DNA from: a candidate division NC10 bacterium CSP1-5
GTDB lineage: Bacteria > Methylomirabilota > Methylomirabilia > Methylomirabilales > CSP1-5
Assembly (NCBI GenBank): GCA_001443495.1
Contig: LDXR01000003.1
Span: forward strand, 63,129 to 127,128
DNA: 64,000 nucleotides
Direction of reading: 5' to 3'
Every line of letters begins with the position of its first letter. Positions within the stretch are counted from its first letter, which is position 1. The translations under genes and the position numbers were made by a program. Shown piece by piece: positions 1-9,895 of the stretch. The notes under the pieces are model-generated. The model saw only the letters and a list, made by a program, of their open reading frames with translations, did not search any database and had not been told where the DNA came from.

Positions 1-1431
1 CTCATTCAGGGTAAGGGTCCCCGTCTTATCAGTACAGATCACGGTGGCACAGCCGAGCGTCTCAACCGCCGAAAGCCGCTTGATCAGCGCGTTTCGTTTC
101 GCCATGCGCTGCACCCCCATTGCGAGCGCAAGCGAGAGCGTCGGCAACAGCCCCTCCGGGATGTTGGCCACGATGATGCCGATGGCAAAGAGGAAACTCT
201 CCAGGGGGGTCAGCCGGGCCACCAAGTTTCCCACGACGAAGAACGCGAGACCCATGGCGACCGCCAACAGGGCGACAACTCGTGTGACATGGCGCATCTC
301 GTGCTGGATCGGGCTCACTTCCGGCTGAAGCACCTGCGTCAGCTGTGCGATCCTGCCGATCTCCGTTTCCATCCCGGTGGCGATGACGACGGCCTTCCCC
401 CTGCCAGCCACCACCGTCGTCCCCGCGAACACCACGTTGGGGATCTCGACCCACAGAAACCGTCGCCAGACGGGGACCGGCTCGGCCATTTTATGGACAG
501 GTTTCGACTCACCCGTGAGCGGGCTATTGTCGATCCGGAGGTTGGACGCCTCGATCAACCGCGCGTCGGCCGAAATCCGATCTCCCGCCTCGATCAGGAT
601 GAGATCCCCCGGAACGAGGAGCGAGGCCAGGAGTCTCTGCTCCTGTCCCTCCCGGATGACGCGCGCGGAGGACGGGATGAGTTGCCTGAGGGCTTCAACG
701 GCCCGCTCTGCTTTGTATTCCTGCCAAAAACTGAATACGGCATTGACCAGGATCACGCCGAAGATGGCGATGCCGAGCTCGGGCATCCGAGCGACGAACG
801 CCAAGGCCCCGCCGATCCAGAGGAGGATTGCGAAGAGATTGACGAGATTTTTCAAGAACAGACTGACAACAGGCGTCCTCCCGATCTTCTTCAGGTCATT
901 GGAGCCACACTCTGTGAGGCGCTTTCTGGCCTCCTCCTCCGAGAGTCCATGCGCGCTCGTCCTCAGCTCCTGGAGAACCTCGCGCTCATCGAGGACCACG
1001 TAGCTCTCCTCCTCCCCTGCCTCTTCTCGTTCAAAGACCTGGATTACCGCCTCCGGGGTGCAAGCGCTTCGGAGCGCCTCACGAAAGGCTCGCTCTTGCA
1101 GCATCCCTTCTAGCTTGGACACTACCTGGAAGTGGGTCCCGCTCTCCTTGAGGGGGGAGAGGACCAGGATGGTGATGGCCTGGAAGGACGTTCCCGAGAT
1201 GGCGATGGCGATCGCCATCCGGTCGAACTCATCCAAGAGCGCATGCCCGAGCGAGACGTCCTCGATCCGATTCTCGACGAGGTCCTTCGACACTTCCGCC
1301 AGGAAGTCGTCCCTCTGCGGCACTTCCCTCGCCGCCACAATCCGCTCGGCCAGGGGGTGAAGGAACTCCCCCGAACCCTGCTCCGCGTCCAGGAGGATCA
1401 AGTCCGCTTCGAGGTGGGGGGCAAGTTTCAC
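1..1431 (-). CDS. PTS EIIA-Ntr-like domain fused to P-type cation ATPase (partial, 3' end outside window)
   Basis: Reading leftward from a GTG at 1431, the first about 150 residues resemble an EIIA(Ntr)/fructose-type PTS domain. The N-terminus begins KLAPHLEADLILLDAEQ, a conserved-position histidine sits in LGHALLDEFDRMAIA, and the domain ends with FREALRSACTPEAVIQVF. The same frame runs on into a cation-ATPase N-domain, membrane helices, the TGES actuator motif (PLTGESKPV) and, at about residue 468, the phosphorylated Asp of DKTGT. The window ends six residues later, so the nucleotide-binding and C-terminal membrane parts are missing. The GTG overlaps the TGA of the upstream gene (GTGA), suggesting translational coupling. 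The PEGLL motif in the helix before DKTGT suggests a type II pump, with the ion unknown. The fusion is seen directly; regulation of the pump by the PTS-like domain is inference. Confidence 0.85.
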   Translation of the reverse strand, partial: MKLAPHLEADLILLDAEQGSGEFLHPLAERIVAAREVPQRDDFLAEVSKDLVENRIEDVSLGHALLDEFDRMAIAIAISGTSFQAITILVLSPLKESGTHFQVVSKLEGMLQERAFREALRSACTPEAVIQVFEREEAGEEESYVVLDEREVLQELRTSAHGLSEEEARKRLTECGSNDLKKIGRTPVVSLFLKNLVNLFAILLWIGGALAFVARMPELGIAIFGVILVNAVFSFWQEYKAERAVEALRQLIPSSARVIREGQEQRLLASLLVPGDLILIEAGDRISADARLIEASNLRIDNSPLTGESKPVHKMAEPVPVWRRFLWVEIPNVVFAGTTVVAGRGKAVVIATGMETEIGRIAQLTQVLQPEVSPIQHEMRHVTRVVALLAVAMGLAFFVVGNLVARLTPLESFLFAIGIIVANIPEGLLPTLSLALAMGVQRMAKRNALIKRLSAVETLGCATVICTDKTGTLTLNE

Positions 1432-3185
1432 GATGCCGACCCGTAGTAGTGGGTCACCAGATGCTGCATCGCCTCCCGAAGGTTCGGGATCTCCCCACGC
1501 ATCCATCGGCTCTCGAGTTTCCGGACCGCCCTGCCCAGGTCTTGGTCATTGAAAACACCCATGATCCAGCGGGAGAAATCCTTCCGCGTGGCGTGATGGG
1601 CCAGCACGCGCTCCTCAGTGGTGGCCAGCGCCTGCACGAACTCGTTGAGGCTCCCCGCCACCGCCACGACCTTCCCTTCAGGAGCGAGGAGATAGAAACG
1701 TTGGTCCGGCGGGAGGAGCGCGTCGGCATACTTCTTCCGATGGCGGACGTGGGCCGTCTCGCGCGGCATCGGGACGAAGGTCACGGCTCTCGACGGCTCC
1801 GTCTCCTCCGCGTGAAGCAGGAGGAATTCCCCCGCCGGCAGATGGGGGAGCACCGAGATCACGTCCGCGTCCTCCCCGAAGGCCTCGGTCAGGAAGGCGC
1901 GGAGGGACGCCACCTCCTCCGGGAACGTGGTGCGCGCTGCGATCAGAACGTCGATCGCCTTCCGCACCGATGCACGGAGCCAGCTCAGCCGGTAGGTGAT
2001 CAGGCAGAAGCCCCGATCTTCAATCCCGATGGCCTCCCCAGCGACCCCTTCCCGGTGGAGCAAATACTGGGCCTCGTCGAGGACAACCCAGTGGGGCAGA
2101 CCCAGGCGGCGCCGGAGTTCGCGGATCGCACTGAGGCCCCTCTCAACCAGCTCCACCTTCCTCCCGTGCGGCAGGCGCGAGAAGTCGACCACGACGCACG
2201 CGGAGGGATCGGCCACGAAGCTGTTCAGCGCGTTGTCCAGGGACGCCCCATCCCGGACCTCCGCCCAGAGTACTCCAGGAAGGCGGGCCAGGATGTGGAA
2301 ATCCCCCTCCGGATCCAGGACACACACCGCGTACTGGTGACTGACCAGCCGCTCGACCAGCGCGCCCGCCAGCCACGACTTTCCCGAGAGCGGATCCCCC
2401 TGGATCAGCAGGTTGATCCCTCGCGCAGGCACCGTGACCGGCTCGGAGGTCTTCACCGCCCAGCCGACCGCAATACGGTGGCGGCGGGAGTAGCGGAGAG
2501 GAAGCAACCCGCCCAGCATCGGCCCCAGGATGGCGCGGGCGATCGCCTGGCCGTTCACTCCATCGAAGACCCAGTCGGCGTGTTCCTTCAGCTCGGCTAC
2601 CGCATTGGCCGGACACGCGGCCCAGCCACAGGCCTCGAATAGCTCGAGGTCATTCTCGGCATCCCCGAGGGCCAGCACATCGTGGAACGACAGGCCGAGG
2701 TGACGGATCACGTGGCGGACGCCCGACCCCTTGGAGATGCCCGCAGGGAGCAGCATGAGGGCGTCCCGGTTATAGAAGATCGCGAGGGTCGCCCCGACGG
2801 CGGCCAGTGCCTCGCGCACCTGCGCTTCCGCCGCCCGCGTCGTGGCCACGACGACGCGGCCCACATGGAAAGCGATCTCCCGCCGGTCCAGCTCGGCGAG
2901 AAGCCCAAGCGGGGGCGTCGGTGCGAGATCCCTGATCCTCCCCTCCGCCGGGAAGTAGAGGACCCCGCCGTTTTCCGCGACGACGGCGTCAAAGAGATCG
3001 AGCCGTTCGCAGACCCGGACCAGTTCGAAGAACGTCCGCCCGGTCACCAGGATCAGCCGGAGACCGACCTCCCGGGCCCGCTCGAGGGCGCCCAGGACCT
3101 CCGCGCCCATGTGGTCCTCCGAGGCCAGCGTGCCGTCGTAGTCACATGCGAGCGCTGTGAATGGCGTGATACGCGCGAGGCTCAA
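1428..3185 (-). CDS. HAD-family (Cof-like) phosphatase fused to HerA-like P-loop ATPase
   Basis: The 585-residue protein has two parts. Residues 1 to about 225 are a HAD-IIB hydrolase with the nucleophile motif DYDGT (Asp15, Asp17) and the late acidic motif GDAENDLELFE near 174. Residues about 240-585 hold an ATPase with Walker A GDPLSGKSWL near 263, a following CVLDPEGDF strand as in HerA/DUF87 or TraG-like NTPases, and a Walker B-like VVLDEAQYLL near 371. No membrane segment is evident. The gene precedes and overlaps the EIIA-ATPase gene, so the two are probably co-translated. The combination of sugar- or metabolite-phosphatase and motor-type ATPase is unusual and its substrate is unknown. 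Both domain assignments rest on motifs only. Confidence 0.8.
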   Translation of the reverse strand: MSLARITPFTALACDYDGTLASEDHMGAEVLGALERAREVGLRLILVTGRTFFELVRVCERLDLFDAVVAENGGVLYFPAEGRIRDLAPTPPLGLLAELDRREIAFHVGRVVVATTRAAEAQVREALAAVGATLAIFYNRDALMLLPAGISKGSGVRHVIRHLGLSFHDVLALGDAENDLELFEACGWAACPANAVAELKEHADWVFDGVNGQAIARAILGPMLGGLLPLRYSRRHRIAVGWAVKTSEPVTVPARGINLLIQGDPLSGKSWLAGALVERLVSHQYAVCVLDPEGDFHILARLPGVLWAEVRDGASLDNALNSFVADPSACVVVDFSRLPHGRKVELVERGLSAIRELRRRLGLPHWVVLDEAQYLLHREGVAGEAIGIEDRGFCLITYRLSWLRASVRKAIDVLIAARTTFPEEVASLRAFLTEAFGEDADVISVLPHLPAGEFLLLHAEETEPSRAVTFVPMPRETAHVRHRKKYADALLPPDQRFYLLAPEGKVVAVAGSLNEFVQALATTEERVLAHHATRKDFSRWIMGVFNDQDLGRAVRKLESRWMRGEIPNLREAMQHLVTHYYGSAS

Positions 3186-3231
3186 TCCGTCTCTCTCCAG
3201 GCATCAACTGCTTCTGTGCACCATCCTCCGC

Positions 3232-3263
3232 GTCTTGGCGTCTTGGCCTCTTGACCTGCTGAT
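3232..3263. repeat. short octamer tandem array
   Basis: Four consecutive 8-nt units lie here: GTCTTGGC, GTCTTGGC, CTCTTGAC and CTGCTGAT. The first two are identical and the others degenerate. They sit in the 90-bp gap between the HAD-ATPase gene and the CBS-BON gene. Similar phased arrays occur in other gaps of this window. Confidence 0.6.
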
Positions 3264-3275
3264 TTCTTCTCTGGG

Positions 3276-3965
3276 TTACAGGGTGGCCGGTAGCGTGCGC
3301 GAGAGGCTCAGGTGGTCCTCGACGCCCAGGACCCCGGGGATCGTCTCGGCGGCCACGCGCAAGGCCTGCCGCTCGGCCTCGGAGCGCACCAGACCCCAGA
3401 GATGGACGATCCCCTGGTCCACCAGGATGTTCATCAGATGCGTGTCCGCCCAAGGCTCGCGCTTCAAGAGCGCCAGAAGCTGGTCCCGGATGGCCCGGTC
3501 GTCCTGGCTCTCGGGAACCATCGGCTTGACGCCCCGGACGGCGAGCGCGCGCAGCAGATCCGCGCGGCTCACGATCCCGACGATCCGGCCATCCCGGACC
3601 ACAGGGACGCGCTTGATCCGCCTCTTCTCAAGCAGCTCCGCGATCGCCGCGACGGGGGTCTCTTCGGTGACGGTCAGCACCTCGCGCGTCATGACATCCT
3701 TTGCGCGCTGGCCGCGGGCCTTGGTGAAGTCGCGCGCCAGCTCCTCGGTATTGCTGAACGCCGCCAACCACCAAGACGGACGCCGCTCGGTCTCGCCCCG
3801 TCGCATCAGATCTCCTTCGCTGACGATCCCGAGAATGCGGCGGTCATCGTCGATGACGGGCACCGCGCTGATATGTCGTTCCAGGAACAATGCCGCGATG
3901 GCATTGACCGGCATGTCCGGGCCTACCGTCACCACCTTCGTCGTCATGACGTCCTTTGCCTTCAT
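3276..3965 (-). CDS. CBS-pair plus BON domain protein
   Basis: This is a 229-residue cytoplasmic protein. Two CBS motifs begin at DVMTTKVVTVGPDMPV (near residue 4) and DVMTREVLTVTEETPV (near 90), separated by a linker. A C-terminal BON domain from about 150 includes GIVHLWGLVRSEAERQALRVA. CBS pairs usually bind adenine nucleotides or S-adenosylmethionine and act as energy sensors; BON domains bind membranes or other proteins. It lies between two P-type ATPase genes and close to universal stress genes, fitting a stress or energy-status regulator. The partner is unknown. Confidence 0.88.
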   Translation of the reverse strand: MKAKDVMTTKVVTVGPDMPVNAIAALFLERHISAVPVIDDDRRILGIVSEGDLMRRGETERRPSWWLAAFSNTEELARDFTKARGQRAKDVMTREVLTVTEETPVAAIAELLEKRRIKRVPVVRDGRIVGIVSRADLLRALAVRGVKPMVPESQDDRAIRDQLLALLKREPWADTHLMNILVDQGIVHLWGLVRSEAERQALRVAAETIPGVLGVEDHLSLSRTLPATL

Positions 3966-4025
3966 GGGCCTCCTCCGCTTCGGCTCACGGCCTGGGCAGC
4001 CGTGCGTCTCTGTGCCGTTATCATT

Positions 4026-6800
4026 TCACGCCGCGCTGCGCCGCATCAGCAACTTCTCCAGCTCCACCGCCCAGAAGGCCACCGTACTCAGGGCCAGGCT
4101 CAGAGCCAGGTCCCCTACGGATAGGGCTATGGTCGTGAACACCCCTTGCAAGAAGGGAACGTACACCACGGCCAATTGCAATACAACAGTGAGGGCCACC
4201 GCTCCCAAGAGCGGCGTGTTTGATAGCAGCCCGATGCGAAAGAGGGAGTCTTGCCCGGAGCGTATGCCCAGGACGTGTCCCATCTGCGAGAAGGTCAGGG
4301 TGGTAAATATCATCGTATGCCAGTTGAGGTGGGCCGTGTACCAGTACCAGTAGCCCACCCCGAGCGAGACCAGCCCCATCAACAGCCCCACCCAGATGAC
4401 GTGCCGGCCCATCCCCCAGCTCAAGATGTGTTTGTTGGGGTGGTAGGGTGAGCGACGCATCGTGTCGCGCTCGGCGGGTTCCACGCCTAGGGCCAATGCC
4501 GGCGGACCATCGCTCACCAGGTTGATCCACAGAATCTGGAGCGGCAGCAGTGGCAATGGCATCCCCAGGAAGGGGGCCAGCAGCATCACCCAGATCTCAC
4601 TGGAATTGGTGGTCATGAGGAACCTGATGAACTTGCGGATGTTATCGTAGATGACTCGCCCCTCTTCTACGGCGGCAACGATGGTGGCAAAGTTGTCGTC
4701 CAGCAGGACCATATCGGCTGCCTCTTTCGACACATCGGTACCGGTAATGCCCATGGACACGCCGATGTCGGCCTTCTTCAACGCAGGCGCGTCGTTCACG
4801 CCGTCGCCCGTCACGGCGACGATATGGCCCCGATTTTGTAGCGCCTGAACTATGTTGAGCTTGTGTTCCGGCGAAACCCGGGCGTAGACCGACACCTCTT
4901 CGACGACACCTTCCAATTCTGCGATAGACAACCGGGCCAGATCCTGGCCCGTCAGGATACGACCGTCGCCGGCGATCCCCAACTCACGCGCGATGTGCCG
5001 CGCCGTCAGGGGATGATCGCCGGTGATCATCACGGGACGGATCCCGGCGGCCTTGCAGGTCAGCACGGCCTCCTTTACTTCAGGCCGCGGCAGGTCGACC
5101 ATACCCACTAGCCCGACGAAGATCAGACCTCGCTCCGGAGTGTCACCGTCCCCATCGAGCGAGAGGGACTCCATGGCTCGGAATCCCAGGCCCAGGATGC
5201 GCATACCGCTTTGCGCTAACTGATCATTGGCGACCAAAATCCGTCGGCGCCAATCATCGTTCAACAGCTCTGTCCGATCACCCACCCAAACGTGAGTGGA
5301 GACGTCGAGCAGACTGTCCACCGCACCTTTGGTGAAGGCGACATAGGAGAACGCTCCGACCCAATCCCAAGCCTTCCCAAGCGTGCCTGCGACCTGGGAG
5401 AGGAAAGCCGGAACCTTGTGGACGGTCGTCATCCGCTTGCGTTCGGACTCAAATGGCACCTCGGCCACCCGGGGGAAGGTTTGTTCCAGGTCGGCTTTCC
5501 ACAGTCCCAGCTGGGCGGCTGCCACGACCAAGGCGCCCTCGGTGGGGTCTCCCACGGTGTGAAAAGAGACCGGGCCATTACCATTGGACTTCAGCGCGGC
5601 ATCGTTACACAGGGCACCGCCGGCCAACAGCAACGCCAGCGCGGGCTGATCGCTCAGCATGGACGGTTGTTCGCCGCCGGGGCCCATCACTGGCGCGGCC
5701 CGGCGCAGGTGCTCGGTCAGGTCCACCCGCTGGCCAGCCACGTCGAGCACGCTGACGGTCATCCGGTTCTCGGTCAGGGTGCCGGTCTTATCGGAGCAGA
5801 TCACCGTGACCGAGCCCAGGGTCTCGACAGCCGCAAGCTTGCGGATGAGGGCCCGCCGTTTGAGCATCCGCTGTGCGCCCAAAGCCAGAGCGATGGTCAC
5901 CACGGCTGGCAATCCTTCGGGCACAGCCGCCACCGTCATGCTCACGGCTGTTAGGAACATCAACTTCACATCCTCGCCGCGCAGCAAGCCCAGGACAAAG
6001 ATCACGCCGACGACAGCCAGGGCGACAACAGCCAGTTTCCGTCCCAGTTGGTTCAGGCGCCGCTGAAGTGGGGTCGTTTCTTGGCCCACCGCCTGCATCA
6101 TCGTCGCGATGCGGCCCAGCTCAGTATCCATCCCGGTCTCAGTGACCACAGCGTGACCGCGTCCGTATGTGACAACCGTGCCCATGTAAACCATATTGCG
6201 CCGGTCGCCCAGTGGCAAATCTGCTCCAGAAAGCGCGCGTGGGTCTTTTTCGACCGGCTCCGATTCGCCAGTGAGGGCTGCTTCTTGACTCCGCAGGGTA
6301 GCGCTCTCCAGCAAACGGCCGTCGGCTGGCACTAGGTTTCCTGTCTCCAACAGCACGATATCGCCTGGCACCAGTTCGCGAGAAGAGATCTCCTGGAGCT
6401 GACCGCCACGGCGAACCTTGACGGTGGGCACGGCTAGCCTTTTCAGAGCAGCCATCGCTTTCTCCGCCCGGTACTCCTGAATGAATGCGACCACCGCATT
6501 CAGGATCACAATGGCCATGATTGCAATGGCATCTTTGAAGTCACCGATAAGCCCGGAGATGATGGCGGCACCCAGCAGGACGACAATCATGAAGTCCTTG
6601 AACTGCTCAAAGAACATCCCCAGGCTGGTCCGTCGCTTCCCCTCCGAGAGCACGTTGGGACCGCGCTCAGCAAGACGACGCTGAGCCTCTGCCGCACTAA
6701 GGCCCTGCATCGAGGTCTCGAGCGTCGCGAGCACCGCTTCACGCGACATCTCGTGCCAGTGCATGGAGCCTTTCTCTTCCAGAGTATGGACTGCCGTCAC
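4026..6800 (-). CDS. Ca2+-type (P2A-like) cation-transporting P-type ATPase
   Basis: This complete 924-residue pump has the N-terminal cation-ATPase domain (about 15-85), TGES in the actuator domain (about 177), the M4 ion-site sequence [10 protein letters not shown] (near 293), the phosphorylation motif [10 protein letters not shown] with Asp337, the hinge [11 protein letters not shown], and a C-terminal block of membrane helices ending in [16 protein letters not shown] in M4 is typical of Ca2+/Mn2+ P2A pumps (SERCA, PMR1, LMCA1 families). Its ATG overlaps the stop of the universal stress gene by four bases (ATGA), so the two are co-translated. A second P-type ATPase lies about 2.6 kb downstream. 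The transported ion is inferred, not shown. Confidence 0.93.
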   Translation of the reverse strand: MTAVHTLEEKGSMHWHEMSREAVLATLETSMQGLSAAEAQRRLAERGPNVLSEGKRRTSLGMFFEQFKDFMIVVLLGAAIISGLIGDFKDAIAIMAIVILNAVVAFIQEYRAEKAMAALKRLAVPTVKVRRGGQLQEISSRELVPGDIVLLETGNLVPADGRLLESATLRSQEAALTGESEPVEKDPRALSGADLPLGDRRNMVYMGTVVTYGRGHAVVTETGMDTELGRIATMMQAVGQETTPLQRRLNQLGRKLAVVALAVVGVIFVLGLLRGEDVKLMFLTAVSMTVAAVPEGLPAVVTIALALGAQRMLKRRALIRKLAAVETLGSVTVICSDKTGTLTENRMTVSVLDVAGQRVDLTEHLRRAAPVMGPGGEQPSMLSDQPALALLLAGGALCNDAALKSNGNGPVSFHTVGDPTEGALVVAAAQLGLWKADLEQTFPRVAEVPFESERKRMTTVHKVPAFLSQVAGTLGKAWDWVGAFSYVAFTKGAVDSLLDVSTHVWVGDRTELLNDDWRRRILVANDQLAQSGMRILGLGFRAMESLSLDGDGDTPERGLIFVGLVGMVDLPRPEVKEAVLTCKAAGIRPVMITGDHPLTARHIARELGIAGDGRILTGQDLARLSIAELEGVVEEVSVYARVSPEHKLNIVQALQNRGHIVAVTGDGVNDAPALKKADIGVSMGITGTDVSKEAADMVLLDDNFATIVAAVEEGRVIYDNIRKFIRFLMTTNSSEIWVMLLAPFLGMPLPLLPLQILWINLVSDGPPALALGVEPAERDTMRRSPYHPNKHILSWGMGRHVIWVGLLMGLVSLGVGYWYWYTAHLNWHTMIFTTLTFSQMGHVLGIRSGQDSLFRIGLLSNTPLLGAVALTVVLQLAVVYVPFLQGVFTTIALSVGDLALSLALSTVAFWAVELEKLLMRRSAA

Positions 6801-7282
6801 CGCTTTCGCCCCTTTCGACTCCCCACGATGAGGACGGGGCAGGGCGCAAGTCCGCTCACTCGCTCGGCCACACTTCCCAGCAATAACTTCGAAAGGCCTG
6901 TCCGCCCGTGGCTGCCCATCACGATCAGACCGGCGCGCATCGACTCTGCCACCTGCACGATCTGATCGTAGGTCACGCCGCTCAGCAGGAGTGTTCTTGC
7001 TCGGACCTTGGCCCTTCGGGCTCTGGCGAGCAACGCCGAGAGCCGAGTCTCAGCGACTCGACGCTCCTGGGCATCGATCCTGTCGTAGACCCCACGCCAC
7101 AAGGAAGGCGGCGGCAAGGCGCGGAGCAGTACGTGAACCAGGAGCAGCTCCGCGCGGTTCTGCTTGGCGAACTCTACGGCCTTCCGAAAGGCCCGGTCGG
7201 CTGTTTTGGAAAAATCGGTCGGGTGAACAATCCGCTGAATCGTCCGACGAACGTCCGAGGTCTTCTTCCTCTTGCTAGGCAT
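6797..7282 (-). CDS. universal stress protein (UspA family), single domain
   Basis: A 161-residue UspA fold. It starts with a basic tail, then IVHPTDFSKTADRAFRKAVE, and carries the ATP-binding signature GSHGRTGLSKLLLGSVAERV near residue 120 (G-2x-G-9x-G-S). It is the middle gene of a tightly overlapping trio: it overlaps the preceding Cys-rich gene at the TGATG junction (7282) and the following Ca2+-type ATPase by ATGA. This suggests a role tied to ion pumping under stress, which is inference from coupling. Confidence 0.92.
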   Translation of the reverse strand: MPSKRKKTSDVRRTIQRIVHPTDFSKTADRAFRKAVEFAKQNRAELLLVHVLLRALPPPSLWRGVYDRIDAQERRVAETRLSALLARARRAKVRARTLLLSGVTYDQIVQVAESMRAGLIVMGSHGRTGLSKLLLGSVAERVSGLAPCPVLIVGSRKGRKR

Positions 7283-7509
7283 CAGCTGAGCTCCCCTTTC
7301 TTGGCCTCGTATTCTTCCTTGGCGATCTCGCCTCGACCCCCCTCACCAGCATTGAAACGATCAGCCTGAAGCCGTCCACAGAGACAGGGACTTCCCAGGG
7401 CACAATTCTGACAACAATACACTTCCCCATCTTCTTCCACCGGCGCCCAGGTAATAAGTACACCGCATCGAGTGCATCGTTTGGAGCCATTGCCCTTCGC
7501 CTCAGTCAT
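7282..7509 (-). CDS. small Cys-rich (zinc-ribbon-like) protein
   Basis: A 75-residue protein with two CxxC-like pairs, CTRCGVLITW near residue 12 and YCCQNCALGSPCLCG near 31, and a charged C-terminal helix rich in Glu and Lys. The cysteine spacing suggests a treble-clef or ribbon metal site. It is the first gene of the overlapping run with the universal stress protein and Ca2+-type ATPase (TGATG overlap), which supports it being real despite its size. I do not recognise the family. Confidence 0.75.
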   Translation of the reverse strand: MTEAKGNGSKRCTRCGVLITWAPVEEDGEVYCCQNCALGSPCLCGRLQADRFNAGEGGRGEIAKEEYEAKKGELS

Positions 7510-7518
7510 CAGTTGCTC

Positions 7519-8898
7519 CTACCAGGCGCCGCCCGGAAACGTGGAGACGCCCTGATCCTGCCCTACCCGCTTGTACATCCGCGGAGCCCACCACGCCGCT
7601 CCGTAGATCCCATCGTGGATCGCCCAGCTCCGCCCCCGCACGCTCCGTTCCGCCCCAGGCCGGCGGAACGGGGTGGAGCCGTCCAGGCGGCCGTACAGTT
7701 CACCTCCGGGCTGGAATTCGCGGTGGATCCTCTCCATCTCCTCCTGGCCGACGGCGTAGCCGAAGCCGTGTCGTTCGTAGAGGATGGCGTTGTGATAGAA
7801 CATCGCCTCGAGCAGGAAGAGCTCGTGTCCCATCCAGCCGACGAAGGATTCCAGCAACTGCAGGGATTCCTTCCCGAGGCGCAGTCCCCGACGAACTTGA
7901 CCCGGGGCCAATCCCGCCTCCATCGCCCGGATCTCCTCGGGGATGTTCCGGCCCGCCGTCCCGAGGCGCGTGTCCCGTCCCTCCGGATCACGGTCAATGT
8001 GGAAACGCTCAGACCGGGGATCGCTGATGATGATGAAGTCCAACTCGATCTCGTTGTACCCCGTGGTCTGGAGTTTGATGAGATAACATACGTCTGGGTC
8101 GTCCGGGCGGCCTCGAACCGCGATCCGCACCATCCCTTGTTCCTGGGGACAGGTAAACTCCACCAGGCGATTCCCCGTCGGATCCGTGAGGCCCTGTGGA
8201 TCTATATTAAAGGTTGCGAAGAGGGTTTCCGGGATGAGCCGCCGATAGATCGCCTCCCGCTCTTCGGGGGCACGCTGATTAATCTCGAGGAGAGAGCGCG
8301 GTCCGGCTGTGCCCAGCAAGGCCTCAAATTGGCGGAGGCGGTCTCGCTCGACCTGGGCGCCGACCCGCACCAAGAAGAGACTGGATGAGTCATGACTGAG
8401 ACCGGGGTCGAGCAGAAGGGGGTATTCAGCGAACCCCGCACCCAGAAACAGGGTGAGGAGCATGATCCGGTACTTTCCCTTGGGCAGTCCCGTGCCCAGG
8501 ATGTCCCACTCCTCGGGATCGAGCGAGGCCAGGAGGATCCGCTTTTCCCAACCAGGCGTGAGGGCGGTCCTGAGGAGTCCGGTGCCAACCCCCTTTCCCC
8601 GCCAGTGACGCGCCACCTCGAACGCTGCGACCTCGTACAGCCCCTTAAACTCCTCGCGGCCCCACCGGTTCTGTGGATGCGGGAGGCTGAGGAGGAGATA
8701 GCCCATGATCTGACCCTCAACGACGGCGACGCTCAGCTCTGACCCTGCCATCCGGGCCATGCCGATCAGCGTGTCGCGGACCGCATCCGGTCGATAGGCA
8801 AAATCCCTCCCCAAGTCTTCCGCAATGCGGAGACGCTGCAAGGTGTCCGGGGAGGGCTGGTTGTGATACTGGATCGTTTCCACTGGAGTAACCGCCAT
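7519..8898 (-). CDS. GNAT N-acetyltransferase with long uncharacterised C-terminal region
   Basis: A 459-residue protein. The N-terminal about 190 residues form a GNAT domain with the acetyl-CoA loop motif RHWRGKGVGTGLLRTAL near residue 96. The remaining about 260 residues are soluble, rich in aromatic and acidic residues, and match no domain I recognise. The closest idea is an AcuA-like enzyme, but the length is about twice that family's. It stands only nine bases upstream of the small Cys-rich gene and shares its direction, so it probably heads the operon ending in the Ca2+-type ATPase. The acceptor substrate is unknown. Confidence 0.78.
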   Translation of the reverse strand: MAVTPVETIQYHNQPSPDTLQRLRIAEDLGRDFAYRPDAVRDTLIGMARMAGSELSVAVVEGQIMGYLLLSLPHPQNRWGREEFKGLYEVAAFEVARHWRGKGVGTGLLRTALTPGWEKRILLASLDPEEWDILGTGLPKGKYRIMLLTLFLGAGFAEYPLLLDPGLSHDSSSLFLVRVGAQVERDRLRQFEALLGTAGPRSLLEINQRAPEEREAIYRRLIPETLFATFNIDPQGLTDPTGNRLVEFTCPQEQGMVRIAVRGRPDDPDVCYLIKLQTTGYNEIELDFIIISDPRSERFHIDRDPEGRDTRLGTAGRNIPEEIRAMEAGLAPGQVRRGLRLGKESLQLLESFVGWMGHELFLLEAMFYHNAILYERHGFGYAVGQEEMERIHREFQPGGELYGRLDGSTPFRRPGAERSVRGRSWAIHDGIYGAAWWAPRMYKRVGQDQGVSTFPGGAW

Positions 8899-8965
8899 CT
8901 TATCTCCAAAACCCCTCCACAGGGAAGCACTAGTCTCTGGTGCTCAATCATCTACACGCTCTAGA

Positions 8966-9892
8966 TCAATCCGACCGCGGAGGCGGACCGGGAATCCGGA
9001 TGAGCAGGATGGGCCGGGTACTGTACCGCAAGATCCGAGAGGTCACACTACCCGCCCAAACCGCACCGATCCCCGAGCGACCGTGCGTGGCAATCACGAT
9101 GAGATCTATCTCCTGTTTTGCCACCGTATCGAGCAGGACCCGTATGGGCTCCCCACGGCCCACCTCCATCGATATCTTCACCCCCTCTTCCCGGAGCCTG
9201 GCCCCCACCCTTTCTAGATACGTAGCAGCCTGGGCCGCCTCCGCATCGAGGAGGGCGGCGGCAGCTGACGGCATCAGCTTCATCGCCGCACCGCGCTCGC
9301 CGGATACGGTCGCCACCGTGGGCACCACCCACGTGAGGAGTACCTCCGCCTCAAAGGCATGGGCGACCGCCGACGCTGCTGGAAGAGCGGTTTCCGCCAT
9401 CCCGCTGCCGTCAAGCGGGACGACGAGGCGGCGGCACGAAAAGGGCTCCTTCCGACCCTCCGTGGACGGCTGAATCAGTAAGACGGGAATCGTCCCCCAC
9501 CGCAACACCTGCTGCGCCACACGCCCGAAGAGGAACCCACGGAGGCCGCTCCATCCATGGGTACACAGGACAACAAGATCCGCCCCGATCTCAGCCGCGC
9601 CATCGGCGATACTCTTGGCGACATCTGCGCCATCACGGTGGACAAGGAAATCAGCCCCCACCCCCTCAGAGTCAAACCACTCCGCCACCCCCCTGAGGTA
9701 GGACTCCGCCTCTGCCGGTTGCGTGAGATGGCGCTCGCCGTGAACAGTCTTCGGAGCGCCGCGCTCGAGAACGTGAAGCAACGTCACGTGGGCAGAGAGA
9801 CGCCGGACCAGGTCGGCGGTCGCCGACAACACCGATTCAGCCATGGGAGACCCGTCGAGCGGCACGAGCAGATGGCGAAACATCCCTCTCAC
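8966..9892 (-). CDS. tandem universal stress protein (two UspA domains)
   Basis: This 308-residue protein is made of two UspA repeats. The first begins FRHLLVPLDGSPMAESVL with the signature CTHGWSGLRGFLFGRVAQQV near residue 130. The second begins RRLVVPLDGSGMAETALP (near 153) with ATHGRSGIGAVWAGSVTSRI near 268. Both keep the G-2x-G-9x-G phosphate-loop pattern, so both may bind ATP. It lies three bases before the NRAMP stop and is probably transcribed after it. Confidence 0.93.
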   Translation of the reverse strand: MRGMFRHLLVPLDGSPMAESVLSATADLVRRLSAHVTLLHVLERGAPKTVHGERHLTQPAEAESYLRGVAEWFDSEGVGADFLVHRDGADVAKSIADGAAEIGADLVVLCTHGWSGLRGFLFGRVAQQVLRWGTIPVLLIQPSTEGRKEPFSCRRLVVPLDGSGMAETALPAASAVAHAFEAEVLLTWVVPTVATVSGERGAAMKLMPSAAAALLDAEAAQAATYLERVGARLREEGVKISMEVGRGEPIRVLLDTVAKQEIDLIVIATHGRSGIGAVWAGSVTSRILRYSTRPILLIRIPGPPPRSD

Positions 9893-9895
9893 CTC

